From assembly GCA_963812475.1 (NCBI GenBank), contig CAWEVI010000044.1:248001-312000 (forward strand): 64,000 bases of DNA. The letters are read 5' to 3'. The position numbers were made by a program, and so were the translations under genes. The notes below the pieces were generated by a model, which ran no database searches, was not told the origin of the DNA, and saw only the letters and a program-made list of their open reading frames with translations. The stretch is from JAMXLO01 sp963812475 (GTDB lineage: Bacteria; Pseudomonadota; Alphaproteobacteria; Acetobacterales; Acetobacteraceae). Shown in pieces: positions 18,902-28,470 of the stretch (the stretch's first letter is position 1; each line of letters starts with the position of its first letter).

Positions 18902-21816
18902 CTGGTACGTTCCGAACTCCGGCAGGCGGTCGGATCGACCGCGCACAGCCGATGTCATTCAGTTTCGACCGCAGGCAGTTCACCGGTTGTGCGGGAGATA
19001 CGCTCGCGTCCGCGTTGCTGGCCAATGGCGTGCATCTGATCGGACGCTCGTTCAAGTACCATCGTCCGCGCGGGGTCCTGTCGGTCGGGTCGGAGGAACC
19101 GAATGCGCTCGTGACGATCGACCGCGGACCCGGCCGCATCACACCGAACCAGCGCGCGACGCAGCAGGAGCTGTACGAAAGGCTGAGGTCGCGCAGCCAG
19201 AATAATTTTCCGTCCCTCGCGTTTGATCTCGGTGCCGTCAACGACACGCTCGCGCCGATATTTCCGGCGGGCTTCTACTACAAGACCTTCATGTGGCCGC
19301 GCGCATTCTGGCGCCACCTTTACGAGCCTGCCATCCGCGCCGCCGCCGGTTTGGGGCGTGCGCCGACGACACCTGATGCCGATCGGTATGCACAGCGTTT
19401 TGCCCATTGCGACGTACTGGTGATCGGCGCGGGCCCGGCCGGCCTTGCGGCAGCGCTTGCCGCATCCGCTGCAGGCGCGCGCGTGATCCTCTGCGACGAG
19501 CAGGCGGAGTTTGGCGGGTCGCTGCTCGCCGAGACCGAAGCCAGCATCGATGGCAAACCGGTCGCTGTCTGGCTCAGTGAAACCATTGTGCACCTCGCTC
19601 GGCAACCCGACGTGACGTTGCTGTCGCGCACCACCGCATTCGGGTGGTTTCCGGACAACATGCTGGGGCTCGTCGAGCGGGTCACCGATCACATCGCGCA
19701 CCCCGATCCAAATCTGCCGCGCGAACGGCTCTGGCGGGTACGCGCGCAGCGGGTCGTCATCGCCGCCGGCGCGATCGAGCGGCCGCTGGTGTTTCCGGGC
19801 AACGACCGGCCGGGCGTCATGCTGGCCGATGCCGCGCGCACCTACCTTGTGCGCTACGGTGTCAAAGTCGGCACGCGCGCGCTGATCGTCACCGCCGACG
19901 ACAGCGCCTACGCGGTGGCGACGGCTTTGCAGCAGGCCGGCATCGCTGTCGTCGCGGTCGATTTGCGGCCGCAGCCACGCGAAGCTGCACTTGCGTCGCG
20001 TGTGCCGGTGCGCACTGGCATGCACGTGGTCGCGACCAAGGGGCGGCTGCGGATCGCCGCCGCCACGCTGTCCAACGGCGAGACCGTCGCATGCGATGCT
20101 TTGCTGATGTGCAACGGATGGACGCCGTCCGTGCACCTGTTTTCGCAATCCCGCGGCAGGCTTCGCTACGACGAGCGGCTGGGAGCGTTCCTGCCAGGCC
20201 AGTCCGTCACGAATGAAAGATCCGCCGGCGCCTGCAACGGCAGCTTCTCGCTTGGAGCCTGTCTCGAGGAAGGCTATGCCGCCGGCGATCAGGCCGCGCC
20301 GGCCCGCCGATTCGTCGTGACCGGCGCGCGCAACGGTCAGCCGTGCGACGCGCCACCGCCCGCCACCGCACGCGGCAAGGCGTTCGTCGATTTCCAGAAT
20401 GATGTCACGGCTGAAGACCTTCGCATGGCCGCGCGCGAGGGGTTTCGGTCGATCGAGCATATGAAGCGCTACACCACGACCGGCATGGCGACTGATCAGG
20501 GCAAAACATCCAACATGAACGCGCTGGCCATCGTGTCCGACATTCTGCACCAGCCAGTTCCGCAGGTCGGGCACACGACATTCCGCATGCCTGTTACACC
20601 GGTGACCTTCGGCGCACTCGCCGGTACCGCGCGCGGCGCGCTGTTCGAGCCGGTTCGCCGCACGCCGATCCACGATTGGGCTGCGGCGCGGGGTGCGCTA
20701 TTTGAGAATGTCGGAACGTGGCAGCGCGCGCGGTGCTTCCCCCGCGATGGCGAGAACATGCATAATGCCATCGCGCGCGAATGCCGTGCCGTGCGCAACA
20801 CAGTCGGCATTTTTGATGCCACCACGCTTGGCAAGATCGAAGTTATTGGACCCGACGCGGCGGAATTCCTCAACCGACTCTACACCGGCAGCTTCGGCGG
20901 ACTTGCCCCGGGACGTTGCCGCTACGGCGTGCTGCTCAGCGAGGCCGGGTTCGTGATGGATGATGGCGTCATCGCCCGTCTGGCGCCGGATCGCTTCCAT
21001 GTCACCACGACCACCGGTGGCGCCACCGGTGTTCTGCATCATATGGAAGACTATCTGCAAACGGAGTTTTCCGATCTTCACGTCTGGCTGACGTCAATCA
21101 CCGAGCAATGGGCGGTGATCGCCGTGCAAGGCCCGTTGGCGCGCCAGGTGATCGCGCCGCTGCTGCAGGACATCGACATTTCGGCGGAAGCGACGCCGCA
21201 CATGAGCGTACGCGAAGGCCGCATCTGCGATGCGCCAGCGCGGCTGTTCCGCGTCAGCTTCACCGGTGAGCTGGGGTACGAGATCAACGTGCCGGCTGAC
21301 TATGGCGCGACCGTCTGGGACGCGGTGTACGCCTCGGGCAAATCGCACGGCATCACGCCCTATGGCACGGAAGCGATGCACGTGCTGCGCGCTGAAAAGG
21401 GTTACATCATCGTCGGTCAGGAAACCGATGGCACGGTTATTCCCGCCGATCTTGGTCTCGACTGGGCGATCGGCAAGACCAAGCCGGATTTCGTCGGCAA
21501 GCGTTCACTGGCGCGGCCCGACATGCTGCGGCCGGACCGCAAGCAGCTTGTCGGCCTGTTCGCCCCCGAGCTGCTGGATGAAGGCGCGCAGATCGTTGCC
21601 GACCCCAATGCTCAGGTTCCGGTGCCGATGCTCGGCCATGTCACGTCGTCTTACTGGAGCGAGACGCTGGGGCGCCCGATCGCCTTGGCGTTGCTCGCCG
21701 GCGGCCGCGCGCGGGTTCGGCAGACGCTGTACGCACACATGCCGGGAGGCAGCATTGCGGTGCGCGTGACGACGCCTGTGTTCTACGATCCGCGAGGCTT
21801 GCGCCTTCATGCTTGA
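18898..21816 (+). CDS. soxA: sarcosine oxidase alpha subunit
   Basis: A 972-residue subunit with the standard order. The N-terminal 2Fe-2S-like fold has FTGCAGDTLASALLANGV and SFKYHRPRGVLS, without a full cluster motif. A pyridine-nucleotide-disulfide type domain has VLVIGAGPAGLAAALAASAA around residue 172. A C-terminal GcvT-like folate domain from about residue 600 contains GIFDATTLGKIEVIGPDA and SFTGELGYEINVP. It binds NAD and, at the interface with SoxB, folate for formaldehyde capture. It is the largest gene of the operon and overlaps soxG by eight bases. Confidence 0.93.
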   Translation: MTGTFRTPAGGRIDRAQPMSFSFDRRQFTGCAGDTLASALLANGVHLIGRSFKYHRPRGVLSVGSEEPNALVTIDRGPGRITPNQRATQQELYERLRSRSQNNFPSLAFDLGAVNDTLAPIFPAGFYYKTFMWPRAFWRHLYEPAIRAAAGLGRAPTTPDADRYAQRFAHCDVLVIGAGPAGLAAALAASAAGARVILCDEQAEFGGSLLAETEASIDGKPVAVWLSETIVHLARQPDVTLLSRTTAFGWFPDNMLGLVERVTDHIAHPDPNLPRERLWRVRAQRVVIAAGAIERPLVFPGNDRPGVMLADAARTYLVRYGVKVGTRALIVTADDSAYAVATALQQAGIAVVAVDLRPQPREAALASRVPVRTGMHVVATKGRLRIAAATLSNGETVACDALLMCNGWTPSVHLFSQSRGRLRYDERLGAFLPGQSVTNERSAGACNGSFSLGACLEEGYAAGDQAAPARRFVVTGARNGQPCDAPPPATARGKAFVDFQNDVTAEDLRMAAREGFRSIEHMKRYTTTGMATDQGKTSNMNALAIVSDILHQPVPQVGHTTFRMPVTPVTFGALAGTARGALFEPVRRTPIHDWAAARGALFENVGTWQRARCFPRDGENMHNAIARECRAVRNTVGIFDATTLGKIEVIGPDAAEFLNRLYTGSFGGLAPGRCRYGVLLSEAGFVMDDGVIARLAPDRFHVTTTTGGATGVLHHMEDYLQTEFSDLHVWLTSITEQWAVIAVQGPLARQVIAPLLQDIDISAEATPHMSVREGRICDAPARLFRVSFTGELGYEINVPADYGATVWDAVYASGKSHGITPYGTEAMHVLRAEKGYIIVGQETDGTVIPADLGLDWAIGKTKPDFVGKRSLARPDMLRPDRKQLVGLFAPELLDEGAQIVADPNAQVPVPMLGHVTSSYWSETLGRPIALALLAGGRARVRQTLYAHMPGGSIAVRVTTPVFYDPRGLRLHA

Positions 21817-22348
21817 ACGCGATCACCCGCTGCAACTGCAAGCCACGAATGCGCCGCAGTGCGCCGCGGTGGCATTGGCCTTGGGGCCGCCGCTGACGCG
21901 GATCATCATCCGCGCGGATCAGCAGGCGGCCACTGCGATCGGCAACATGTTGGGGGTTGCACTCCCGACCGTGCCGTGTCGCAGCAACGCATCATCCGGT
22001 TGCGCTGCTCTGTGGCTCGGGCCGGATGAATGGCTGATGCTGGCGGACGAAAGCGCGAAGCTGCCAACGACGTTTGCCGCCGCCGGCAGCATCGTGGACG
22101 TCTCGCATCGCGACACTGCATTGTCAGTGTCCGGCCCCCGCGCCGCCTGGACAATCAACGCATTCTGCGCGCTCGACCTGCATCTTTCCGCTTTCCCGGT
22201 CGGCATGTGCACACGTACCGTGTTCGGCAAGGCGCAGATCGTGCTGTGGCGCGCCGCGGGGGACACGTTCCACATCGAGGTTGCACGTTCCTTCGCGTCC
22301 TATGTCTGGGCCTGCCTCGAGGAGGCGCGGCGCGAGTTCCTCGCCTGA
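21809..22348 (+). CDS. soxG: sarcosine oxidase gamma subunit
   Basis: A 179-residue GcvT-related subunit. The middle part has CAALWLGPDEWLMLA, VDVSHRDTALSVSGPRA and the C-terminal RSFASYVWACLEEA, all typical of SoxG, which packs against the folate domain of SoxA. The ATG lies inside the soxA gene, eight bases before its stop. After the stop, 46 bases lead to an SDR gene with its own GGAGGA site, so the transcript may continue. Confidence 0.9.
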   Translation: MLERDHPLQLQATNAPQCAAVALALGPPLTRIIIRADQQAATAIGNMLGVALPTVPCRSNASSGCAALWLGPDEWLMLADESAKLPTTFAAAGSIVDVSHRDTALSVSGPRAAWTINAFCALDLHLSAFPVGMCTRTVFGKAQIVLWRAAGDTFHIEVARSFASYVWACLEEARREFLA

Positions 22349-22394
22349 CGCCGCCCGTGCTAGGATCGAGGAAACGCAGACACCGGAGGAAACC

Positions 22395-23195
22395 ATGGAC
22401 TTCAAGGGCAAGGTCGCGCTGATCACCGGCGCCGGCAATGGCATCGGACGCGCCACCGCTGTCGGCTTCGCGCGCGACGGAGCCAGGGTCGTGGTGGTGG
22501 ACCGTGATACGGCCGGCGGCGAAGGCACCGTCGGCATCATCCGCCAACAGGGCGGCGAGGCGCTGTTCGTCGCTGCCGATGTGACCAAATCCACCGATGT
22601 GCAGGCCTATGTGAAGGCAGCGCTGGATACGTACGGAACGATCGACTGCTTCCACAACAACGCCGGCATCGAAGGCAACGTGGCCCCGACCGCGGAATAC
22701 GACGAGGCGATGTTCGATACGGTGATGGGGGTGAATGTGAAGGGTGTGTTCCTGGGATTGCGGCATGTTCTGCCGGTGATGCTGAAGCAGAAGCACGGCG
22801 CGATCGTAAACACGGCATCGGTTGCCGGCCTGGTCGCATCGCCTGGGATGCCGGCCTACGTCGCGTCGAAGCACGCGGTGATCGGGCTGACCAAGACCGC
22901 GGCCGGCGAAGTGGCGCGTTCCGGCGTGCGGGTGAACGCGGTCTGCCCCGGGCCGATCGACACGCGCATGATCCACTCGCTGGAATCAATGTTGAGCCCG
23001 AACGATCCGGGCAGCATCGGCGAGCGCTACCAGTCCAACATTCCGATCGGCCGTTACGGCACGGCGGACGAGGTGGCGAATGTCGTGCTGTTCCTGTGCT
23101 CAGATCTCGCGGGCAACATCACCGGCGCGCAATACGTCGTCGATGGTGGCCGCACGGCGACGGGCGGCGCGGTGACGAACAACCTGGTGCGCTGA
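22395..23195 (+). CDS. short-chain dehydrogenase/reductase (SDR)
   Basis: A 266-residue classical SDR. The cofactor motif TGAGNGIGRATA is near the N-terminus, with acidic VVVVDRD at the end of beta-2 favouring NAD(H). NNAGIEG, the catalytic Ser in VNTASVAG and YVASKHA (YxxxK) complete the active site. The end (VLFLCSDLAGNITGAQYVVDGG) is standard. GGAGGA precedes ATG 22395. It lies after soxG and before the YdhR-like, hydrolase and acyl-CoA ligase genes, which look like one catabolic unit of unknown substrate. Confidence 0.9.
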   Translation: MDFKGKVALITGAGNGIGRATAVGFARDGARVVVVDRDTAGGEGTVGIIRQQGGEALFVAADVTKSTDVQAYVKAALDTYGTIDCFHNNAGIEGNVAPTAEYDEAMFDTVMGVNVKGVFLGLRHVLPVMLKQKHGAIVNTASVAGLVASPGMPAYVASKHAVIGLTKTAAGEVARSGVRVNAVCPGPIDTRMIHSLESMLSPNDPGSIGERYQSNIPIGRYGTADEVANVVLFLCSDLAGNITGAQYVVDGGRTATGGAVTNNLVR

Positions 23196-23212
23196 AAGCA
23201 AGGAGACGCACG

Positions 23213-23530
23213 ATGATCACCGCCATCGTCCTCTATGACCTGCCGCCGGAGATCGACCGCGAGGCATGCCGCCGGCATTTCCTCAAGATCGCGCCGGACT
23301 TTCTCGGCGTGCCTGGCTTCGTTCGTAAGCAGTTCATCCACGACGTGAAGGGCGGCGTGGCCGGCGGTTCGTATATATGGAGGGACCTGGAATCGGCGAA
23401 GGCGTTCTACAACGGCCCATGGCTTGAAGGGATCAAACGTCGCTACGGCTGCGAACCTCGGATCAGCTATTTCGAGACGTTTGCCATCGCCGATCAGAAA
23501 ACCAACTTCGCCGGCGCGCCCGAGGACTGA
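23213..23530 (+). CDS. YdhR-like / dimeric alpha-beta barrel protein
   Basis: A 105-residue protein preceded by AAGGAGA. It resembles small YdhR-type proteins: FLGVPGFVRKQFIHD, then a GGSYIWRDLESAKAFYNGPW segment like the GGIYLFTDEKSA region of YdhR. Such proteins form ferredoxin-like dimers and are sometimes monooxygenase-like, but no cofactor motif is seen. The stop overlaps the ATG of the next hydrolase gene by one base, indicating joint translation. Confidence 0.65.
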   Translation: MITAIVLYDLPPEIDREACRRHFLKIAPDFLGVPGFVRKQFIHDVKGGVAGGSYIWRDLESAKAFYNGPWLEGIKRRYGCEPRISYFETFAIADQKTNFAGAPED

Positions 23531-24426
23531 TGGCCATGGTCAAAACCATTCGCACAAAGCTCCTCGAGATCGCCTACAACGAGAGCGGGCCGGCGGACGG
23601 TCCGACAGTCATCCTGTTGCACGGCTGGCCCTCCGATCCGCACGACTGGGACGGTGTCGCGCCACCCCTGGCCGAGGCCGGCTGTCGTGTCCTGGTGCCG
23701 TGGCTGCGCGGATACGGACCGACGCGATTCCTCGATCCCGCCACGCCGCGCTCCGGTCAGCAGGCGGCCCTCGGCGCTGATGTGCGCGACTTCATGGACG
23801 CGCTGGCGATCCAGCAGGCGACGCTTGCGGGTTACGACTGGGGCGGACGTGCCGCCTGCGTCACCGCCGCCTTATGGCCGGAGCGTGTCCGCGGGCTTGT
23901 TTCCATCACCGGATACAACATCCAGAACATCGCGGCGTCGGGCCGCCCCGGTTCGGCCATGGCAGAATATCGCCATTGGTACCAGTGGTATTTCCAGACC
24001 GAGCGCGGCCGTGCAGGCCTGACGCAGAACCGGCGCGATATCGCCCGATTGCTGTGGCAACTATGGTCGCCGAACTGGCGCTTCGACGATGCCACTTTCG
24101 TGGCTACGGCGCAGAGCTTCGACAATCCCGACTTTGTCGCCGTGACGATCCAGTCCTATCGGCATCGCTATGGCGCGGCACCTGGCGATGCGGCGGTCGA
24201 GGCGTTGGAACAACGTCTCGCTGCCCAACCGAAGATCAAGGTGCCCACGATCGTGCTGCATGGTGCGGCCGATGGCGTAGGGCCACCGGAAAATTCCGAG
24301 CACCACGCGCAGCATTTTGCCGCGCACTATGAACGGCACGTGGTGCCGGTCGCCGGGCATTTTCTGTCGCGCGAGACGCCCGACGCCGTGGTGCAGGCGA
24401 TACGCGATCTGCTCAGCCGAGAATAG
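23530..24426 (+). CDS. alpha/beta hydrolase, epoxide hydrolase/haloalkane dehalogenase-like
   Basis: A 298-residue hydrolase. The oxyanion motif ILLHGWPSDPHDWDGV is at about residue 30. The nucleophile elbow is GYDWGGRAA, with Asp rather than Ser, as in epoxide hydrolases and haloalkane dehalogenases. A His in VAGHFLSRE near the C-terminus is the probable general base. A second in-frame ATG at 23536 is possible. It lies in the run SDR, YdhR-like, hydrolase, acyl-CoA ligase; the substrate is unknown. Confidence 0.85.
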   Translation: MAMVKTIRTKLLEIAYNESGPADGPTVILLHGWPSDPHDWDGVAPPLAEAGCRVLVPWLRGYGPTRFLDPATPRSGQQAALGADVRDFMDALAIQQATLAGYDWGGRAACVTAALWPERVRGLVSITGYNIQNIAASGRPGSAMAEYRHWYQWYFQTERGRAGLTQNRRDIARLLWQLWSPNWRFDDATFVATAQSFDNPDFVAVTIQSYRHRYGAAPGDAAVEALEQRLAAQPKIKVPTIVLHGAADGVGPPENSEHHAQHFAAHYERHVVPVAGHFLSRETPDAVVQAIRDLLSRE

Positions 24427-24429
24427 CTT

Positions 24430-24450
24430 GTCATCCCGCGCAGGCGGGAC
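24430..24450. repeat. short palindrome of the GTCATCCC family
   Basis: GTCATCCCGCGCAGGCGGGAC forms a six-base-pair stem (TCCCGC/GCGGGA). It resembles one arm of the larger palindromic repeat at 34.0 kb. It sits directly before the AGGAGG site of the acyl-CoA ligase gene, so it may influence translation. Confidence 0.45.
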
Positions 24451-24462
24451 AGGAGGACGCGT

Positions 24463-26103
24463 ATGGCTGGGAACAGCGCCTATCTGGTCGGGCTCGACAG
24501 GAACCAGGCCAACTACACGCCGCTCACCCCGCTGACTTTCCTCGAGCGCGCCGCGTACGTGCATCCCGACCACCCGTCGGTCGTGCATGGCGAGCAACGG
24601 TTCACCTGGCGCGAGACGTATGCGCGCTGCCGCCGCCTCGCGTCCGCACTGGCGCGGCGCGGCATCGGCAAGAACGACACCGTGGCGGTGATGGCGCCCA
24701 ACATCCCGGCGATGGTTGAGGCGGCGTTTGGCGTGCCGATGTGCGGCGCGGTGCTGAACACGCTGAACACGCGGCTGGACGCGGAGACGATCGCATTCAT
24801 GTTGCGCCATGGCGGCGCACGGGCGCTGATCACCGACCGCGAATTCTCGGCGACGATCGAACAGGCACTGACGCTGCTGGCTGATCCCCCCCTGGTGATC
24901 GACATCGACGACCCAGGCTTCGTCGGCGGCAAGTCCCTGGGCGAGGTCGGCTACGAGGCGTTTCTCGCGGAGGGCGATCCGGAATACGCGTGGCAGAACC
25001 CGGCGGACGAGTGGGATGCGATCGCGCTGAACTACACGTCCGGCACCACCGGTGATCCAAAGGGCGTGGTGTACCATCACCGCGGCGCCTATTTGAACGC
25101 GATCAGCAATGTCCTCGATTGGGACATGCCGCAGCACGCGGTGTATTTGTGGACGTTGCCGATGTTTCACTGCAACGGCTGGTGCTATCCCTGGTCGGTC
25201 GCCGAACGCGCCGGCACCAATGTGTGCCTGCGCCGAGTGGAGGCGAAGGCTGCACTGGATGCGATCCGCACGCACAAAGTGACGCATATGTGCGGCGCGC
25301 CGATCGTCTATGCCATGCTGATCAACGCACCGGCCGAACTGCGCGCCGGCCTCGACCACCGCATCGCCGGCCAGATCGCCGGCGCCGCACCGCCGCTCGC
25401 GATCATCGAGGGCGCCGATGCGATCGGCATCGAGCTGACCCACGTGTACGGCCTGACCGAAACGTACGGTCCCGCGTCGGTGTGCGCCAAACATGCCGGG
25501 TGGAGCGCGCTGCCGATCGAGCAGCGGGCGGAACGCAACGGCCGGCAAGGCGTGCGTGTCCCGATGCAGGAGGCGATGACCGTGCTCGATCCGGAGACGA
25601 TGGAGCCGGTACCATGGGACGGCGAGACGATGGGCGAGATCATGTTCCGCGGCAACATCACCATGAAGGGGTATTTGAAAAACGCGCATGCGACCGATGC
25701 AGCGTTCGCCGGGGGCTGGTTCCACACCGGCGACCTCGCGGTGATCGAACCGGACGGCTATGTGAAGATCCGCGACCGGTCGAAGGACATCATCATCTCC
25801 GGCGGCGAAAACATTTCCTCCATTGAGGTTGAGGATACGCTTTACAGCCATCCGGCCGTGATGAGCGTCGCGGTGGTCGCGCAGCCTGACGAGAAGTGGG
25901 GCGAGACGCCGTGTGCATTCGTCGAATTGAAGCCGGGTGCAACCGCCACCGCCGACGAATTGCGCGCGTTCTGCCGTGAGCATTTGGCGCGCTTCAAGGT
26001 ACCAAGCAGCTTCGTGTTCCGCGAACTGCCGAAGACTTCGACCGGCAAGATCCAGAAGTTCGTGCTGCGTGATCTCGCGAAGTCAGCGAGCGCGATCGAA
26101 TGA
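24463..26103 (+). CDS. acyl-CoA synthetase (AMP-forming)
   Basis: A 546-residue ANL-family ligase that activates a carboxylic acid with ATP and CoA. Motifs in order: LNYTSGTTGDPKGVVYHHRG, THVYGLTETYGPASVCA, GWFHTGDLAVIEPDGYVKI, SKDIIISGGENISSIEVED, and the acylating Lys in PKTSTGKIQKFVLRDL. The N-terminus (NYTPLTPLTFLERAAYVHPD) is typical of medium-chain or methylthioalkanoate-type ligases. AGGAGG sits seven bases before the ATG. It closes the catabolic run that follows sox. Confidence 0.9.
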   Translation: MAGNSAYLVGLDRNQANYTPLTPLTFLERAAYVHPDHPSVVHGEQRFTWRETYARCRRLASALARRGIGKNDTVAVMAPNIPAMVEAAFGVPMCGAVLNTLNTRLDAETIAFMLRHGGARALITDREFSATIEQALTLLADPPLVIDIDDPGFVGGKSLGEVGYEAFLAEGDPEYAWQNPADEWDAIALNYTSGTTGDPKGVVYHHRGAYLNAISNVLDWDMPQHAVYLWTLPMFHCNGWCYPWSVAERAGTNVCLRRVEAKAALDAIRTHKVTHMCGAPIVYAMLINAPAELRAGLDHRIAGQIAGAAPPLAIIEGADAIGIELTHVYGLTETYGPASVCAKHAGWSALPIEQRAERNGRQGVRVPMQEAMTVLDPETMEPVPWDGETMGEIMFRGNITMKGYLKNAHATDAAFAGGWFHTGDLAVIEPDGYVKIRDRSKDIIISGGENISSIEVEDTLYSHPAVMSVAVVAQPDEKWGETPCAFVELKPGATATADELRAFCREHLARFKVPSSFVFRELPKTSTGKIQKFVLRDLAKSASAIE

Positions 26104-26153
26104 CCAAATAGCGCCCTCCAGCGGATGGGAGAATTGCGCTCCGGGCCCTGTGC

Positions 26154-27050
26154 TCATACTGAAGCCGATTCATCGTTGCGAAGGACGCGGTCCACCCGCT
26201 CGGTCAGCGCCTTTGCATCGAACGGCGCCCGCACCTTTACATCATTGTCGAAGTAGACAAACACATCGCGCCTGTGCTTGCTCCCCTTGCCGCCGACCCG
26301 CTCGGCGTCTGCCGGCTCGCCGCCCTTTGCCCAGGTGACGACGCGCGCAGCCCATTCGTCCAGCGACTTGTTGTCGTAGCCGCTGGCATACAGTTCCTCC
26401 GATCCGTGCAACCGGCAATAGACGAAATCGGATGTGAGATCCATCAGCCGCGGCCACTCCACCGTGTCGGCGCATACCAGCGCCACGTCATATTTGCGCA
26501 GCAGGTCGATGAACGCGCGGGTGCGGAACGTCTCGTTGCGGATTTCAAACGCGTGTCGCATCGGCCGGTCATCCGCCTTCAGCCACGCCGGAGCCTTCAG
26601 ACGATCATCATGCTTCCGGCCGAACCGCACGGCCGCCTCGGTGTCGTGCGGCAGCAGTTTCAGGAAGGCCTCGATCCGCTCGGCGTCGAACCGGAAATTC
26701 GGCGGGAACTGCCACAGGATCGGCCCCAGTTTCTCCCCAAGCCGCAACAGACCGGACGCGATGAAGTTCGCCAGCGGCGTCTCCACCTCGCGCAGCCGCC
26801 TGATATGTGTAATGAAGCGCGGCGCCTTGACCGAGAACACGAAGCCGTCCGGCGCCCGATCCGCCCAGTCGGCGAACGCGTCCGGCCGCTGCATGCCGTA
26901 GAACGTGCCATTGATTTCCAGCGAGCTGAACTGGCTGGTCGCGTGTTCCAGTTCGCGCTTCTGCGGCAGGCCCTTCGGATAGAAAACGCCGCGCCAGGGC
27001 GGGTAGGTCCAACCCGAAATGCCGATCCGGACCGTGCCCACACGCGCCAT
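26154..27050 (-). CDS. DUF72 family protein
   Basis: A 298-residue TIM-barrel-like protein with the DUF72 features RIGISGWTYPPWRGVFYP at the N-terminus, SSLEINGTFYGMQRPDAF, FVFSVKAPRFITHIRRL and DFVYCRLHGSEELYASGYD. The biochemical role of the family is unsettled. AGGAGG precedes ATG 27050. It is followed upstream on the same strand, across 28 bases, by an amidase gene, possibly co-transcribed. Confidence 0.88.
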   Translation of the reverse strand: MARVGTVRIGISGWTYPPWRGVFYPKGLPQKRELEHATSQFSSLEINGTFYGMQRPDAFADWADRAPDGFVFSVKAPRFITHIRRLREVETPLANFIASGLLRLGEKLGPILWQFPPNFRFDAERIEAFLKLLPHDTEAAVRFGRKHDDRLKAPAWLKADDRPMRHAFEIRNETFRTRAFIDLLRKYDVALVCADTVEWPRLMDLTSDFVYCRLHGSEELYASGYDNKSLDEWAARVVTWAKGGEPADAERVGGKGSKHRRDVFVYFDNDVKVRAPFDAKALTERVDRVLRNDESASV

Positions 27051-27078
27051 GCCGCCCTCCTGACCGGGGCTGTCTGGA

Positions 27079-28470
27079 TCAGCCTCCGGGCAGTGCTACG
27101 CTCTCCCAGCCGGAAAGTTTCTCCACCGCCCGACCGACGCGGAACACCATCGCTTCATCGAACGCACGCCCGGCGATCTGCACGCCGATCGGCAGACCGT
27201 TCGCACCGAGGCCGATGGGCACGCTCATGGCCGGATGGCCGGTGACGTTGAACGGGATGGTCTGGATCGGCGATGCCGACGACATCGCATCGGTCGGCTG
27301 ATCGAACCGCGGGGCCGTATCGAGCGCCGATAGGGTCAGCAGTGCGTCGTAGCGCGACAGTGCAGCATTCACGGCATCGGTCAGTTCCCGGCGCGCCCGC
27401 TGCGCGTGGATCAGATCCGCCGCGGTTATCGCCGCACCAAGCACGAACCGCCCGGCGGTGATCTCGCCGTAGTCCTGCAGACGCGTCTGCACATCGGCCT
27501 CGTGAATGGCGAACGCCTCGGCCATCATGATCACCCGCCCGACCGCCGAGAACAGCCCGTAATCGGGAAGCTCCATGTCCTCCACCGTGGCGCCCGCGTC
27601 GCGCAACTGCGCCGCCGTGCGATCGAGGCCCGCAACCACCTCCTGTGTCGTCGCAGTCGCCGTCGCGAAGAACGCCCGCGGAATGCCGATGCGCAGTCCG
27701 GCGACGCCCTTCTCCAGGTCGGCGCGATAGTCGGGCACCGGAACGTCCGCGCTCGCGGGGTCCCGCGGATCATGACCGGCCAGCACTTGCAACGTGATTG
27801 CCGAATCCTCCACGCTGCGGCTCAATGGGCCGATGTGATCGAGCGTCCAGGACAGCGGAAACACGCCGCGACGTGATACGCGGCCGTAGGTCGGCTTGAT
27901 CCCCACCGTGCCGCACCACGCCGCCGGGCCGCGGATCGAGCCGCCGGTGTCGGAGCCCATCGCCATGCGCACCATGCGCGCGGCGATCGCGGTGCCGGAG
28001 CCGGACGAAGAGCCGCCGGTCACATGCTCCGGGTTCCACGGATTGCGCGCGGGCGGGAATGGCAGATCGAAGCTTGGCCCACCGATGGCGAACTCATGCG
28101 TTGCCAGCTTCCCGAGCAGCACGCCGCCGGCCTCGCGCAGCCGTGCCGCCGCGACGCTGTCCTCCTTCGGCACGTTGTGCAGACGCAACTTGGAATGGCA
28201 GGTCGTGCGAATGCCCGCCGTGTCGTAGATGTCCTTCAGCGCATAGGGGATGCCGTGGAACGCCCCGCGATCGCGCCCCGACTTCAGCTCATCGTCCGCA
28301 CGACGCGCATCGGCCAGGGCGCGTTCCTCGGTCACCAGCACGAAGGCGTGCAGCGCGCCGTCCCGTGTGGCGACGCGCGATAGCGCATCGCGCGCCAGCG
28401 TTTCCGCGGTGACGCTGCCGGCGCGCAGCATGTGGCCCATCTCGGCGATGGAGAGGTCCTGCGTGTCCAT
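27079..28470 (-). CDS. amidase, amidase-signature family (GatA/AtzE-like)
   Basis: A 463-residue amidase with the Ser-cisSer-Lys triad: Lys in GIPYALKDIYDTAG, cis-Ser in VTGGSSSGSGTAIAARM, and nucleophilic Ser in MGSDTGGSIRGPAAWCG. It hydrolyses C-N bonds of amides such as biurets, urea derivatives or aryl amides; the substrate is not evident. Its start overlaps the stop of a 69-residue protein resembling AtzG, a small partner of AtzE-type amidases. That argues for a two-subunit hydrolase rather than a tRNA amidotransferase. Confidence 0.88.
   Translation of the reverse strand: MDTQDLSIAEMGHMLRAGSVTAETLARDALSRVATRDGALHAFVLVTEERALADARRADDELKSGRDRGAFHGIPYALKDIYDTAGIRTTCHSKLRLHNVPKEDSVAAARLREAGGVLLGKLATHEFAIGGPSFDLPFPPARNPWNPEHVTGGSSSGSGTAIAARMVRMAMGSDTGGSIRGPAAWCGTVGIKPTYGRVSRRGVFPLSWTLDHIGPLSRSVEDSAITLQVLAGHDPRDPASADVPVPDYRADLEKGVAGLRIGIPRAFFATATATTQEVVAGLDRTAAQLRDAGATVEDMELPDYGLFSAVGRVIMMAEAFAIHEADVQTRLQDYGEITAGRFVLGAAITAADLIHAQRARRELTDAVNAALSRYDALLTLSALDTAPRFDQPTDAMSSASPIQTIPFNVTGHPAMSVPIGLGANGLPIGVQIAGRAFDEAMVFRVGRAVEKLSGWESVALPGG

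Noticed and set aside
24061..25983. 640-codon open frame antisense to the hydrolase and acyl-CoA ligase genes
   Set aside because: It crosses two well-supported sense genes and has no motif or ribosome-binding site.
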